A stretch of 64,000 nt of DNA from Acrocarpospora catenulata (GTDB lineage Bacteria; Actinomycetota; Actinomycetes; Streptosporangiales; Streptosporangiaceae). Shown in pieces: positions 25,072 through 33,450 of the stretch. Position 1 is the stretch's first letter. Each line of letters begins with the position of its first letter. The translations under genes and the position numbers were made by a program. The DNA lies in NCBI RefSeq assembly GCF_018476525.1, contig NZ_JAHCST010000013.1:62001-126000 (forward strand), written 5' to 3'. The notes below the pieces were generated by a model, which was not told the DNA's origin, made no database searches, and was given only the letters and a program-made list of their open reading frames with translations.

Positions 25072-26988
25072 CTACGGGAAGGGGTGCGGGACGAGATGCA
25101 GCTGCTCCGGCCTCAGGGGCTGGGCTGTCCGCCCCGCCCGGTAGGGCGCCCACCGGGTCCGCGGCATCGACAGCACCCGCTGCCTGCGCCACCCGAAGTC
25201 GATCGGCACCAGCCCCGGAACCAGCGCGGCGACCGTGTGCAGCCCCATCGCCTGCTGCTCCGGCGTGGTCTGGTCGACCGCCACCGTGTCGAACCCGGCT
25301 GCGGCGAGCAGGGCGACGATCTCCCGGGCGGACCTGGCGAGGTCGGTGACCGGTTCCCGCCCGGCGGTCCAGTCGGCGAACGCCTCATCGAGGGGGGTGC
25401 GGCGGGTCTGGCGCAGCCAGTGCTCGGCGTGCCGCGCCATCTCCGGCATCCCGAACAGCAGCGCGTGATGCTCCAGCTCGCTGACGTGGTCGTAGTCGGC
25501 GACCATGCGCTCGACGTGGTCGCGGGAGGCGGCCACCCGGTCGGCGAATCCGGTCACGTAGGACGCCACCTCGCACACGGCGGCCCTGACCGCGTCGGCC
25601 GGGTCGAGGGACGCGCCCCCGGCGAAGCAGAGGCGCCCCAGCCCGCCGTCCCGCCGTACGGCGACCGCGCCCACGGCCGGCACCTGCACATCGGCGCGGA
25701 TGTCGAAGCAGCGGAGGTCGTAGCCCTGGAGGTCGACATGGGCGCGCATCTGCTGGACCAAGGGGTGGTCCACCGTGTCGAGATCGATCTCCGGAGGGGT
25801 GATCCCCGCGTACCAGCTGATCAGGAAGGCGTCGCGTTCGACGAGTTCGAGCAGGCCGTGCAGGACCGCCTCGGTGACCGAGCTGCCCGACGCGCAGCCG
25901 TTGGAACACTCCTGGACGGTGTTCCGGTGGTTCGTGCGGTGGTCCAGGTAGTACACGAGCTGCTCGGGCACCAGGACCGCCCGGTCATCGCGGAGTGACC
26001 ATCCCCAGACCCAGGGCACGGAGGGGTTCTCGTGCCACGGCACGTACTTGTCGACGTGCGACAGGTAGAAGGCCGGGTCGTAGAGCCCGCACTCCTCCAT
26101 GGGGACGTGCGGGGCGTCCAGTTCGGTCACCCGCGCCCACCGGGCCACCTCGACGCGGCGAACCCGCTGACCCGCGTCGCGTTCCAGCCCTTCGAGCGCG
26201 CCGAGCAGTTCGCTGCGGCCGTAGCTCTCGGCGTGGCCGCTCCAGTACATCTCGTGCAGGCCGTACTTGCTGCGGGCCAGGAAGCGGCCGGTGACGGGGG
26301 CGGTTGCGGTGGCGTGGTAGACGCGCAGCGGCGGTCTGCCCAGCATCCCGCACACCGGATTGGCGAGCGCGTCCATCGGCAGCCCGAGGTCCTCGGGCGC
26401 GCGCGAGCGCGTCGCGCCGGGGCGGGCGGCCGAGGTGGGGGCGAGCAGGATATGCGCGTTCTCCGCAGTGTCCGGCTCTGGCGCCGAGCAGGCCTCGCAG
26501 GAGGAGTCCTTGAGCAGGCTGAAGCGGTCGATCCGCGCGGTGAGCAGGTCGATCTCCCACACGGGCTGGGTCGGCGCGTCCGGTACGGCGTTGCGCCCGG
26601 CCGCCTCGATCAGCGCGGCGACGATGGCGAGCACATGCGGGCCCGGTACGGTGACCGCAGAACGCACGACCCCATGCGGTTCGTCGAGGGCCTGCCGCTC
26701 CACCATGGGCCGGCACCCCGTCCAACGGCGGTCGAGGCAGCGGGAGCACGGGCCGCCGCCGGGCGTGGCGGCCACGATCATGGTCATGTCGTGGCGCCGG
26801 ACGCTGACCGAAGCCCGCCGCGCGTGCCCGGGGATCGTGAAGTGATCGGTTTCCCCCGGCACCCCGAGCGTGGCGATGTCCACCGCGCCACAGCGTTCGG
26901 CCACCGCGTCGGAGAGGACCGACGCGATGTGGTCCCGCAGCACGGCGGCGGCCGGCTGGGCGGTGGTCTCCTCTGTCAAGCTCGTCAA
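25072..26988 (-). CDS. YcaO cyclodehydratase of azole-RiPP cluster
   Basis: A 638-residue protein. The N-terminal third carries two Cys pairs (PCSRCLDRRW and SCEACSAP), the structural zinc site seen in ThiF-related cyclodehydratase parts. The YcaO domain covers about 210-630 (ARSKYGLHEMYWSGHAESYGRSELLGALEG; NGCASGSSVTEAVLHGLLELVERDAFLISWY; ATP-site residues E-x-x-E-R). The C-terminus is LVPHPFP, i.e. the PxPxP tail required for ATP-dependent azoline formation. It converts Cys (possibly Ser/Thr) of the precursors to azolines. TTG 26988 is the first possible start after an in-frame stop. It follows the two precursor genes, beyond a hairpin. Confidence 0.9.
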   Translation of the reverse strand: MTSLTEETTAQPAAAVLRDHIASVLSDAVAERCGAVDIATLGVPGETDHFTIPGHARRASVSVRRHDMTMIVAATPGGGPCSRCLDRRWTGCRPMVERQALDEPHGVVRSAVTVPGPHVLAIVAALIEAAGRNAVPDAPTQPVWEIDLLTARIDRFSLLKDSSCEACSAPEPDTAENAHILLAPTSAARPGATRSRAPEDLGLPMDALANPVCGMLGRPPLRVYHATATAPVTGRFLARSKYGLHEMYWSGHAESYGRSELLGALEGLERDAGQRVRRVEVARWARVTELDAPHVPMEECGLYDPAFYLSHVDKYVPWHENPSVPWVWGWSLRDDRAVLVPEQLVYYLDHRTNHRNTVQECSNGCASGSSVTEAVLHGLLELVERDAFLISWYAGITPPEIDLDTVDHPLVQQMRAHVDLQGYDLRCFDIRADVQVPAVGAVAVRRDGGLGRLCFAGGASLDPADAVRAAVCEVASYVTGFADRVAASRDHVERMVADYDHVSELEHHALLFGMPEMARHAEHWLRQTRRTPLDEAFADWTAGREPVTDLARSAREIVALLAAAGFDTVAVDQTTPEQQAMGLHTVAALVPGLVPIDFGWRRQRVLSMPRTRWAPYRAGRTAQPLRPEQLHLVPHPFP

Positions 26989-27027
26989 TGGACGCGGACC
27001 TTCCGTGCGGAACGGGCTGATGGACTG

Positions 27028-27054
27028 CTGCGGGCCAGGGCCCTTGGCCCGCAG
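27028..27054 (-). terminator. Hairpin between precursor genes and biosynthetic enzymes
   Basis: Perfect 10-bp stem (CTGCGGGCCA with TGGCCCGCAG), 7-nt GC loop, no T run. It sits in the 80-nt gap after the second precursor gene and before the YcaO gene. Such partial terminators or mRNA-stabilising hairpins keep precursor expression far above enzyme expression in RiPP operons; this use is inferred. Confidence 0.65.
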
Positions 27055-27068
27055 GGTTCAGTTGTGGA

Positions 27069-27251
27069 TCAGCCGCAGCTGGACGTGCTGGTGCTGCACG
27101 AACAGCAGCTGGAGGTGCTGCACGAACAGCAGCTGGAGCAGCTGCAGGACGAACTGGTGGCGGCCATGTCCATGGCCGGGTCGATGGTGTCGACCACCTC
27201 GAAGGTGGCCGCCTCAAGCTCAAGCAGCTCGAGGCCGAGCGTCTTGCTCAT
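27069..27251 (-). CDS. Azole-RiPP precursor peptide 2
   Basis: A 60-residue precursor. The acidic, hydrophobic leader LGLELLELEAATFEVVDTIDP resembles thiazolylpeptide/TOMM leaders (ELEAATFEVVD is the likely binding segment for the leader-binding protein). The core is almost only Ser, Cys and Thr: SSSCSCSSCCSCSTSSCC then SCSTSTSSCG. About 11 Cys and over 15 Ser/Thr could become azoles or dehydro residues. AAAGG lies upstream of ATG 27251. The core is 30 residues, much longer than thiopeptide cores (12-18). It lies 42 nt after precursor 1 and shares an almost identical core. Confidence 0.88.
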   Translation of the reverse strand: MSKTLGLELLELEAATFEVVDTIDPAMDMAATSSSCSCSSCCSCSTSSCCSCSTSTSSCG

Positions 27252-27293
27252 CCGGTGCCTTTCAGGTCAGTGCCGGCTGGACGGATACGCGGC

Positions 27294-27476
27294 TCAGCCG
27301 CCGCCGCATCCCGTGCTGGTGCTGGTGGAGCAGCAGCTGGACGTGCTGCACGAGCAGCAGCTGGAGCAGCTGCACGACGAGCTGCACCAGCCGGCGGCGT
27401 CCTGGCCGACATCGCTGATGTCGGCGATCTCGAACGTCGCGGTCTCCAGGGCCAGCAGTTCATCCCTGAGCGCCAT
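27294..27476 (-). CDS. Azole-RiPP precursor peptide 1
   Basis: A 60-residue precursor starting MALRDELLALETATFEIADISD. ATG 27476 is preferred over ATG 27482 because the perfect ribosome site AAGGAGGTGA lies 9 nt upstream of it but only 3 nt from the other. The leader motif ALETATFEIADI parallels LELEAATFEVVDT of precursor 2. The core begins near GWCSSSCSCSSCC and ends STSTGCGGG; the middle block SSSCSCSSCCSCSTSSCC is identical in both peptides, so products would differ mainly at the ends. The strong ribosome site suggests very high expression. Confidence 0.88.
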   Translation of the reverse strand: MALRDELLALETATFEIADISDVGQDAAGWCSSSCSCSSCCSCSTSSCCSTSTSTGCGGG

Positions 27477-27527
27477 GGTCATTCACCTCCTTCCCGGGGG
27501 AATTCGCCCCAGGGCCCAGCCGGCTGG

Positions 27528-29588
27528 TCACTGCGACAAGCCGGTCCCGCGGAACAGCAGGACCCTGGTGACAGTCGTGACCCCGGCCAGGTCGGGCGGG
27601 GTGAGATCGACGGCCCCGGCCCGCAGGCCGGCGGCGCGCAGCCGGGCGACGACCAGGTCGTGATCAACGGGCTCGGCCGGGACGTCCTCCGCCGCCGTGA
27701 GGGAGAAGCCGTCGAGAGCCGGGGCGGCGGGCAGGCACGGCCCGGTCGCCCAGCCCGTCGGCGACCCGGCGAGCTGGCCTTCGCCCACGAGGGCGAGCAA
27801 CGCGGACTCGGCCGCGTTGAGCCAGGTACTGCCCGCCCGGGCTAGGAGTTCTTCCCGCGCGCCGTCCCGCACCAGCACGATCGCGACCGGTACGAGGCCG
27901 TGGGCCTGATGGAACACCACCGAGCGGCCGTCCTGACGCACCGCGTCCACCAGCATGGCCAGGCGGGTGAGCTGCTGCGGCTCCGCGCCCTCGACCTCCG
28001 CCGGGTCGTCCACCCGGGCGGCCCGGATGTCGCCGCGGGCGACCGCCGCGATCGTGTACGCGCCCGCCGCCCCGAACAGCGCCCTGGACAGGGCCACCTG
28101 CGGCGTGTCCCCCGCCGCCGCCCCGACCAGGTCAGGCTCGAATCGGGCGTTCCTACGATCCCAGGGACCCGCGAGCACGGCCGCGCGCGGAATCGCGAGC
28201 GAGCCCCCGGCCAGGTCGGTTCCGGCCACCAGCGGGTCGTGGCTGAGCGGAGCGCCGCCGAGCCAGGTCTGTAACCGCTCGGCCGCGACGACCTCGGCGC
28301 CCGGCATGGCCGGAGCCAGAAGGCCGCATCGGCGCTGGATGTTGAGGGCGTACCGCAGGGCCGCTTCCTCAAGGGCCGCCACCCTGGCTTCGAGCAGGGT
28401 CTCCGAGCCGAACGCGACGATCGGCGCGGGATCGGCGGCCGGTGCGATCAGGGCGGAGACCTTGACGGGGATCTGGGAGAGCGCGTCGTCGTCGAACGCC
28501 CGCATGATGCCGACCGTGCCGGCGACCACGCGCTCGAAGCGCTGGTAGGCGCGCTCGACCGGCAACATGTCGGCACCATCGTCCTCGGGAACCCGGTACA
28601 CCGGCTCGTGTGGCGAGGCGGGATGGGCGACGACGCGCTCGATCCCGACGGTCAGGCGGTCCGGATCGACGATCACGACGGCGTCGTCGAGGTCGCAGGC
28701 GATGCCGCCGGTGAGCGCCTTGAACACCTCGAAACCGGCGATGCTGACGGCGATGGACACCGCGGTGCCGGGGAGCGCCGCAACCGGGCCGGCCGCGCCG
28801 GCGCCCGCACCGGCCGCCTGCCACACGTCCGGGCTGCCCGGTATCCCGTTGTCGCTCATCCGCAGGACGGCCGAGTAGGCGCACGCGCTTTCGCCGTGCT
28901 GCCACGGGCCGAGCACCAGGCGGTCCCCGATCCGTACCAGCGGGACGAAGGCCGCACCCGCCGCCCTGGCCCGCTCGGCCAGGTCGAAGAGCGCGGGCGA
29001 CGGGCGGTCCGCGGCGATCAGGCAGACGACGTCGGCGCCGGACACGCCCGCGGCCGAGCCGACCAGGACCGCCCCCGGAGCGGCGCTGCCGACACCGTTG
29101 GCGGTCAGCGCGTCCGCCAGCGCCGCCGCGTGGGCGGGGTCCTCGGAGACCACCAGAACCCGTGCCGTCGCGGCACGGAGAAAGCCCGTGCCGTCGTCGC
29201 CGTGCTGCTCAAGCAGGGCGATCTGGCCGGAGAACCTGGCCCGGAGCTCCGGATCCTGGAGCGCGTCGCTCTCTGGCACGTCGGTGATGACCCCGCGGGC
29301 GGCCAGCATGACGATCAGGGACCGGACGCTCTCCGCATGCGCCGGGGGCAGCCCGTCCAGCAGGTCGCTCAACCTGGTGGAGCCGTCGAGATGCGGCAGC
29401 AGCGCCGACAGGTAGCGGTAGGCGCCCGCGCCCCTGATGACGAAGCCGTCACCGTGCCCGCGCACGTACACGCCGTCCTGGGTCTCCAGGAACGCCATGT
29501 CGGTACGCATCCGTGGACGGACGACGACGGGGATCTGGGTGGTCAAGACAGCCTCCCGGGTGCGGTGCTCGGCGTCAGGTGATGTCAC
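27528..29588 (-). CDS. TOMM leader-binding ThiF-like cyclodehydratase partner
   Basis: A 686-residue protein of the 'ocin-ThiF-like' group (TOMM precursor leader peptide-binding protein). Residues about 30-110 look like the RiPP recognition element (GVYVRGHGDGFVIRGAGAYRYLSALLPHLDG, a winged-helix start), then an E1/ThiF-like Rossmann part (ARVLVVSEDPAHAAALADALTANG; DDAVVIVDPDRLTVGIERV), and a C-terminal 300 residues related to azoline-pathway proteins. It presents the precursor to the YcaO enzyme. Its start overlaps the permease gene end by 14 bp; the first precursor follows 51 nt downstream. No complete ATP-binding GxGxxG is evident, as expected for these non-catalytic partners. Confidence 0.8.
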   Translation of the reverse strand: MTSPDAEHRTREAVLTTQIPVVVRPRMRTDMAFLETQDGVYVRGHGDGFVIRGAGAYRYLSALLPHLDGSTRLSDLLDGLPPAHAESVRSLIVMLAARGVITDVPESDALQDPELRARFSGQIALLEQHGDDGTGFLRAATARVLVVSEDPAHAAALADALTANGVGSAAPGAVLVGSAAGVSGADVVCLIAADRPSPALFDLAERARAAGAAFVPLVRIGDRLVLGPWQHGESACAYSAVLRMSDNGIPGSPDVWQAAGAGAGAAGPVAALPGTAVSIAVSIAGFEVFKALTGGIACDLDDAVVIVDPDRLTVGIERVVAHPASPHEPVYRVPEDDGADMLPVERAYQRFERVVAGTVGIMRAFDDDALSQIPVKVSALIAPAADPAPIVAFGSETLLEARVAALEEAALRYALNIQRRCGLLAPAMPGAEVVAAERLQTWLGGAPLSHDPLVAGTDLAGGSLAIPRAAVLAGPWDRRNARFEPDLVGAAAGDTPQVALSRALFGAAGAYTIAAVARGDIRAARVDDPAEVEGAEPQQLTRLAMLVDAVRQDGRSVVFHQAHGLVPVAIVLVRDGAREELLARAGSTWLNAAESALLALVGEGQLAGSPTGWATGPCLPAAPALDGFSLTAAEDVPAEPVDHDLVVARLRAAGLRAGAVDLTPPDLAGVTTVTRVLLFRGTGLSQ

Positions 29589-30414
29589 GGCGGCGGATGA
29601 GGACGGTGGCGACCGCGAGCCCGGCGGCCGTGTAGGCGAGCAGCACGGCGCAGGCGACGGGACCGCTCATGTACTCCCCCACGCCCACGGCGCCCCCCTC
29701 GCTCAGGGAGGGCACGCCCAGCGCGGCGACCAGGGAGCCACTGGCCGGACCCAGCAGGACCGCGCGTACGGGTTCCAGCGCGGGTACGACCCCGGCGAGG
29801 CCGGACAGCGCGTTCTCCAGGCCGAGCGTCCACACCAGGCCCACGCCGAGCGCCGTGCCGACGCCCCGGAAGATCACGCCGAGCGCGGCCCCGAGGCTCA
29901 GCCAGGCGACGGAGATGAACACCGCGACGCCGAGCGACGCGGCGACCGCGCCGGCGGCGGGCCAGGTGAGGGGCTGCCCCTCGACCAGCGCGACGACGAC
30001 CGAGGTCACCATCGACGCCGCCAGGGCCGCGACCGCGATGACGACCACGACGACGGCGCCGGCCAGGACCTTCGCGAGCACGACCTGGGTTCGGCCAGGA
30101 CCTTGGGACAGCCGGGCCGGCCACGTCCCCCAGCGGTACTCCGGCCCGGTGACGAGCACGCCGAGAATCAGCATGATCGCTCCGCCGAACAGGGGATAGC
30201 TGCCCGCCGCGGTGGTGTGGGCGGCGGAGGGCAGCAGCAGGTCCAGCAGCGCGGCCCGGTCGGCGGCCTTGGTCACCGGGTCCAGCGTGGCGTAGACGAT
30301 GTAGGGGACGCCGAAGCCGAAGGCGACCACCAGCACGATCCAGGTCCCGCCGACCACCAATGGCGCCAGGCGTTTGCGCATCAGCAGCGCCTCGGCGGCG
30401 AGCGCGTTCCTCAT
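29575..30414 (-). CDS. ABC-2 type permease of RiPP cluster
   Basis: A 279-residue integral membrane protein with six predicted transmembrane segments (for example LVVGGTWIVLVVAFGFGVPYIV, GGAIMLILGVLVTGPEYRWGT, VVVVIAVAALAASMVTSVVVALV, VAVFISVAWLSLGAALGVIF). The 'TGPEYRWGTWPARLSQGPGR' loop is typical of ABC-2 exporters for peptides and drugs. Encoded directly after its ATPase (4-bp overlap). Probably exports the mature peptide or gives producer immunity; substrate inferred from context. Confidence 0.85.
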   Translation of the reverse strand: MRNALAAEALLMRKRLAPLVVGGTWIVLVVAFGFGVPYIVYATLDPVTKAADRAALLDLLLPSAAHTTAAGSYPLFGGAIMLILGVLVTGPEYRWGTWPARLSQGPGRTQVVLAKVLAGAVVVVVIAVAALAASMVTSVVVALVEGQPLTWPAAGAVAASLGVAVFISVAWLSLGAALGVIFRGVGTALGVGLVWTLGLENALSGLAGVVPALEPVRAVLLGPASGSLVAALGVPSLSEGGAVGVGEYMSGPVACAVLLAYTAAGLAVATVLIRRRDIT

Positions 30415-31370
30415 GTGCCGCTCCTCACCGGGTGGTGGTCTCCGGTCAGCGCGAAGAACACCTCTTCCAGGGACCGGCGCTCGCGCCGTACCTCGTGCAC
30501 CTCGACGCCGGCCTCGACCAGTGCCCGGACCAGCGCGGGGACGCCGGCCCCGTCCAGTTCCAGCCGCCAGGACGAATCGTCCCGGGTGGCGCCGGACCAG
30601 GCGTCGTTCGCCTTCAGGACCTTTTCCGTCAGGTCCGCCGGCTGGGCCTCGAGGACGACGGTCCTTTCTCCGGCCCGTGACAGCAGCTCGGAGACCGAGT
30701 CCTCGGCCACGACCTCACCCTTGTCCAGCACCACGACGCGGTCGCAGACCTGCTGGATCTCGCCGAGCAGGTGCGAGGAGAGCAGGACAGTCGCATGGGC
30801 CGCCATGTCGCGGATCAGCGAACGCATCGCGGCCGTGCCCTCGGGGTCGAGGCCGTTGGTCGGTTCGTCCAGGATGAGCAGCGACGGTTCGCCGAGCAGC
30901 GCGCCCGCGACACCCAGTCGCTGCCGCATCCCGAGGGAGTAGCCGGTTACCCGGCGGTCGGCTGCCCCTTCCAGGTCCACCACCCGCAGCACCCGGTCGA
31001 CCTCCGCGTCGGGCAGCCCGCGAGCCCGGGCGAGCACCTGAAGGTTCACGCGCCCCGACAGATGAGGGACGAAAGCGGGCGATTCAATCAGGGCACCGAT
31101 CCGGCGCAGCGTCCGTGGGTCCCCTGGCGGCTCGCCGAGGACCCGGACGGTGCCCGCGTCACTGCGTACCAGGCCGAGCAGGATTCGCATCAGCGTCGTC
31201 TTGCCCGCGCCGTTCGGGCCGAGCAGACCATAGACCTGTCCTGGCTCGACCCGCAGCGTCACGCCGCGCACCGCCTGGACCGCACCGAACGCCTTCGTCA
31301 CGTTCGCCAACTCGACCACCACAGGGGCGGCGGTGGTGGAGCCCGGCCGCACGTCCTGGTGATCCGTCAT
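30411..31370 (-). CDS. ABC transporter ATPase of RiPP cluster
   Basis: A 319-residue ATP-binding subunit. Walker A GLLGPNGAGKTTLMRILLG (about 50-68), Q-loop region RRIGALIESPAFVPHLSG, signature YSLGMRQRLG, Walker B LLILDEPTNGLDPEG and H-loop VLLSSHLL are all intact, in the CcmA/DrrA drug-exporter style with a C-terminal regulatory tail (LRxLVEAGVEVHEVRRERRSLEEVFFAL). First gene of the ten-gene minus-strand operon 18.5-31.4 kb, so the operon promoter should lie in 31371-31520, where a TTGACA hexamer (31401-31396, minus strand) is seen without a clear -10. Confidence 0.9.
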   Translation of the reverse strand: MTDHQDVRPGSTTAAPVVVELANVTKAFGAVQAVRGVTLRVEPGQVYGLLGPNGAGKTTLMRILLGLVRSDAGTVRVLGEPPGDPRTLRRIGALIESPAFVPHLSGRVNLQVLARARGLPDAEVDRVLRVVDLEGAADRRVTGYSLGMRQRLGVAGALLGEPSLLILDEPTNGLDPEGTAAMRSLIRDMAAHATVLLSSHLLGEIQQVCDRVVVLDKGEVVAEDSVSELLSRAGERTVVLEAQPADLTEKVLKANDAWSGATRDDSSWRLELDGAGVPALVRALVEAGVEVHEVRRERRSLEEVFFALTGDHHPVRSGT

Positions 31371-31520
31371 ACCTGCCGCGCAGTTCGCGGGCTCATGTCA
31401 ACCACCCATTCCTCAGCACCAGACATCGGCTGAGGGAATAATTCGCCGAGCCGCTCCCCGCATGCTCCCGACGCGCTCCCCGGTAATCGGTCGGCGGCTG
31501 TTTCCTGCGCCGCGATCACC

Positions 31521-32002
31521 TCAGGCCGGCCGAGCGAGAGTGAGGCTTCGACAGCAGGCGGCTGGCCTGCTCCCCGGTCTCGTAAACGAAGTCGTACTGG
31601 CGGTCGATCAGGAGCGTCAGCTGTGCGGTCTTGGTCGCCTTCACATAGCGGTGGACGAAGTGCCCCAGAGCCCAGCCGATGAGGCCGAGGGCACCCAGCG
31701 GAATGGACAGCGGAAGCAGGTCGGCGTTGAGCGCGAAAACGGCGCCGGCGAGGCAGGCGGCCCCGGCGGGCGACGCCGACGCCGACGGCCGCGGCGGTCG
31801 CCGTCGTGGTCTTCGCCCGCTCCATGTTCCAGATCGCGGTGAGCGCGGCGTCGCACTTGCGCTGGAGTTCCACGAGCAGCGGCCGGTTCTTGATGCGACG
31901 ATCTCGCTTCAGCTTGAGTGTGACCGAGCCGGTGGTGGACGGGTTCGCGTCCTCCACGATCCAGCCGAAGTTGCGGTAGCTGTCCTTATCGAAAGTGGGG
32001 GC
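31521..32002 (-). pseudogene. Frameshifted membrane protein remnant
   Basis: The upstream frame reads TFDKDSYRNFGWIVEDANPS, KLKRDRRIKNRPLLVELQRK and WNMERAKTTTATAAAVGVGVA; near 31760-31775 (a GCCCGCCGGGG run) the sensible frame changes to CLAGAVFALNADLLPLSIPLG, ALGLIGWALGHFVHRYVKATK and ends QASRLLSKPHSRSAGLR at 31521. One extra base explains the shift. Two hydrophobic helices suggest a small membrane protein with a cytoplasmic helical start. No start codon is seen at the 5' end, which abuts the recombinase gene. Family not recognised. Confidence 0.6.
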
Positions 32003-32007
32003 CGGGG

Positions 32008-33037
32008 GTGGGGATGCACGGGTCAGAGCTTGCCAAACGCGACTCCCGTGACACCGGGCCCATAACCACCGAAATCGGATACACAGATGCAGACTTCGCA
32101 ATCAGCGATCGGACCCGCGAACGCCTCGCCGACGCCGTCCCGCCCAACACCCGCCGCGCCTACACCCGCCAATGGAACCTCTTCACGACCTGGTGCGCCC
32201 AGCACGGCCGCCTGGCCCTGCCCGCCACCGCACAGACGCTCGCCGACTACGTCACCCACCTGTGCGACGCCGGGTACGACCCCAGCACGATCGAGCAGGC
32301 CCAAGGCGCCATCCGTTCCATGCACCGCGCCGCCGGGTATCCCGGCCAACCCGACTCGGCCGCCGCCCTGGTCGTGCTACGCGGCTACCGCCGCGACCGC
32401 GCAGCGACCGGCCGGGCCGCCCAGCGGGAGGCACCCCCGGTCACGATCCCCGTCCTGCGCGCCATGACAGAGGCGTGCGACCTGTCCACCCGGGCCGGCG
32501 TCCGCGACCGCCTGGTGCTCATGCTCGGCCTGGCCCTCATGGGCCGCCGCAGCGAACTCGCAGCCCTGCACCGCGGCGACGTCAGCGAGGCGGCCGAGGG
32601 GATCGAAGTCCTGGTGCGCGCCAGCAAGACCGACAAGGACGCCCGCGGGGCGATCATCGCCATCCCCCGCGGCACTCACCCGCTGACCGACCCAGTCACC
32701 GCCTGGCGGGCTGGTGCGCCGTCCTCGATGAGGACGACCAGCATGACGGTCGCCTGCTGCGCCGCATCTGGGCGGGCGGACGGCTCGGCCCGAGCCTGTC
32801 GGATGTCGCGGTCAACACCATCGTCAGGGGTCTGGCAGTCGCGGCCCGGGTGCCTCGGGCGGATGAGTACACCGCGCACAGCCTGCGCGCCGGGGCGCCA
32901 CCGTGGCGTACGCAGCCGGGGTGCCGGTCTCGGTCATCGCCAAACACGGCCGGTGGGCGATCAACTCTCCGGTGCTGCTGCGTTATATCCGCGCGGTGGA
33001 CCGGTGGCGCGAAAAGATGAGGGGCGTCGGACTGTGA
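32008..33037 (+). pseudogene. Tyrosine recombinase/integrase with two frameshifts
   Basis: An N-terminal SAM-like core-binding domain (NTRRAYTRQWNLFTTWCAQHG; ADYVTHLCDAGYDPSTIEQAQG) is followed by the catalytic domain beginning DRLVLMLGLALMGRRSELAAL, which carries the first catalytic Arg. After HPLTDPVTAWRA (about 32711) one base is missing; the next frame gives LDEDDQHDGRLLRRIWAGGR and DEYTAHSLRAG (H-x-x-R). A second missing base in a G run near 32895 leads to YAAGVPVSVIAKHGRWAINS with the His/Trp and LLRYIRAVDRWREK with the nucleophile Tyr. All catalytic residues exist but lie in three frames, so the gene is inactive unless the sequence is wrong. It marks an old integrated element. Confidence 0.85.
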
Positions 33038-33059
33038 TCATGGAGGACAAATAGACGAA

Positions 33060-33404
33060 TTGTCCCTAGAAACGTGGGAAAAGCTCGAATGGGTGGACGA
33101 ATTCCACGTCTTGCCCGCCCACCTCGCCCTGCTGCGCCACGCGAACACGCACCTGCTGCAGACCGGCGAAGGCACCGCCCCCGGCCTCAGCGCCAAACGC
33201 CCATTCGGGAACGGCAGCGTCTATGACGACATCGCGCGCATCGTCGACGGCCGCACCGACGGACGGCACGACCCCGCCGACGAACCCCGCTACGCACGCC
33301 TGTACGGCGAACTCGGCCTCGTCCTCGGCGTGCTGCTCCAGGCCGAGCAGTTCGAGCCAGGAATCTACATCCGGGCGCAAGACGGATGGAGACCCGTGGG
33401 CTGA
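33060..33404 (+). CDS. Unassigned small protein, tandem paralogue A
   Basis: A 114-residue acidic protein starting at TTG 33060, 22 nt after the recombinase. Landmarks: EFHVLPAHLALLRHANTHLLQ, GLSAKRPFGNGSVYDDIARI, YARLYGELGLVLGVLLQAEQFEPGIYIRAQDGW. It shares the whole layout with the next gene (roughly half of the residues), so the pair is a tandem duplication. No known family or catalytic motif is recognised; mostly helical and soluble. Location behind a recombinase suggests element cargo. The start is uncertain; GGAGG at 33044-33048 lies somewhat far from the TTG. Confidence 0.6.
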   Translation: MSLETWEKLEWVDEFHVLPAHLALLRHANTHLLQTGEGTAPGLSAKRPFGNGSVYDDIARIVDGRTDGRHDPADEPRYARLYGELGLVLGVLLQAEQFEPGIYIRAQDGWRPVG

Positions 33405-33450
33405 CCCCCGGGAAAGCCAGCCGAGGAAAAGCGACGAGAGGCGTTGAACG

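Noticed and set aside
27069..27476. Tandem repeats in the 27.1-27.4 kb region as a CRISPR or minisatellite
   Set aside because: The repetitiveness comes from Ser/Cys codons of two coding cores; no repeat-spacer pattern and no cas genes.
27069..27663. Plus-strand Gln/Leu/Glu-rich open frames opposite the two precursor genes
   Set aside because: The reading (LHEQQLEVLHEQQLEQL) is the mirror of Ser/Cys codons in the precursors; leader motifs, ribosome sites and operon logic support the minus strand.
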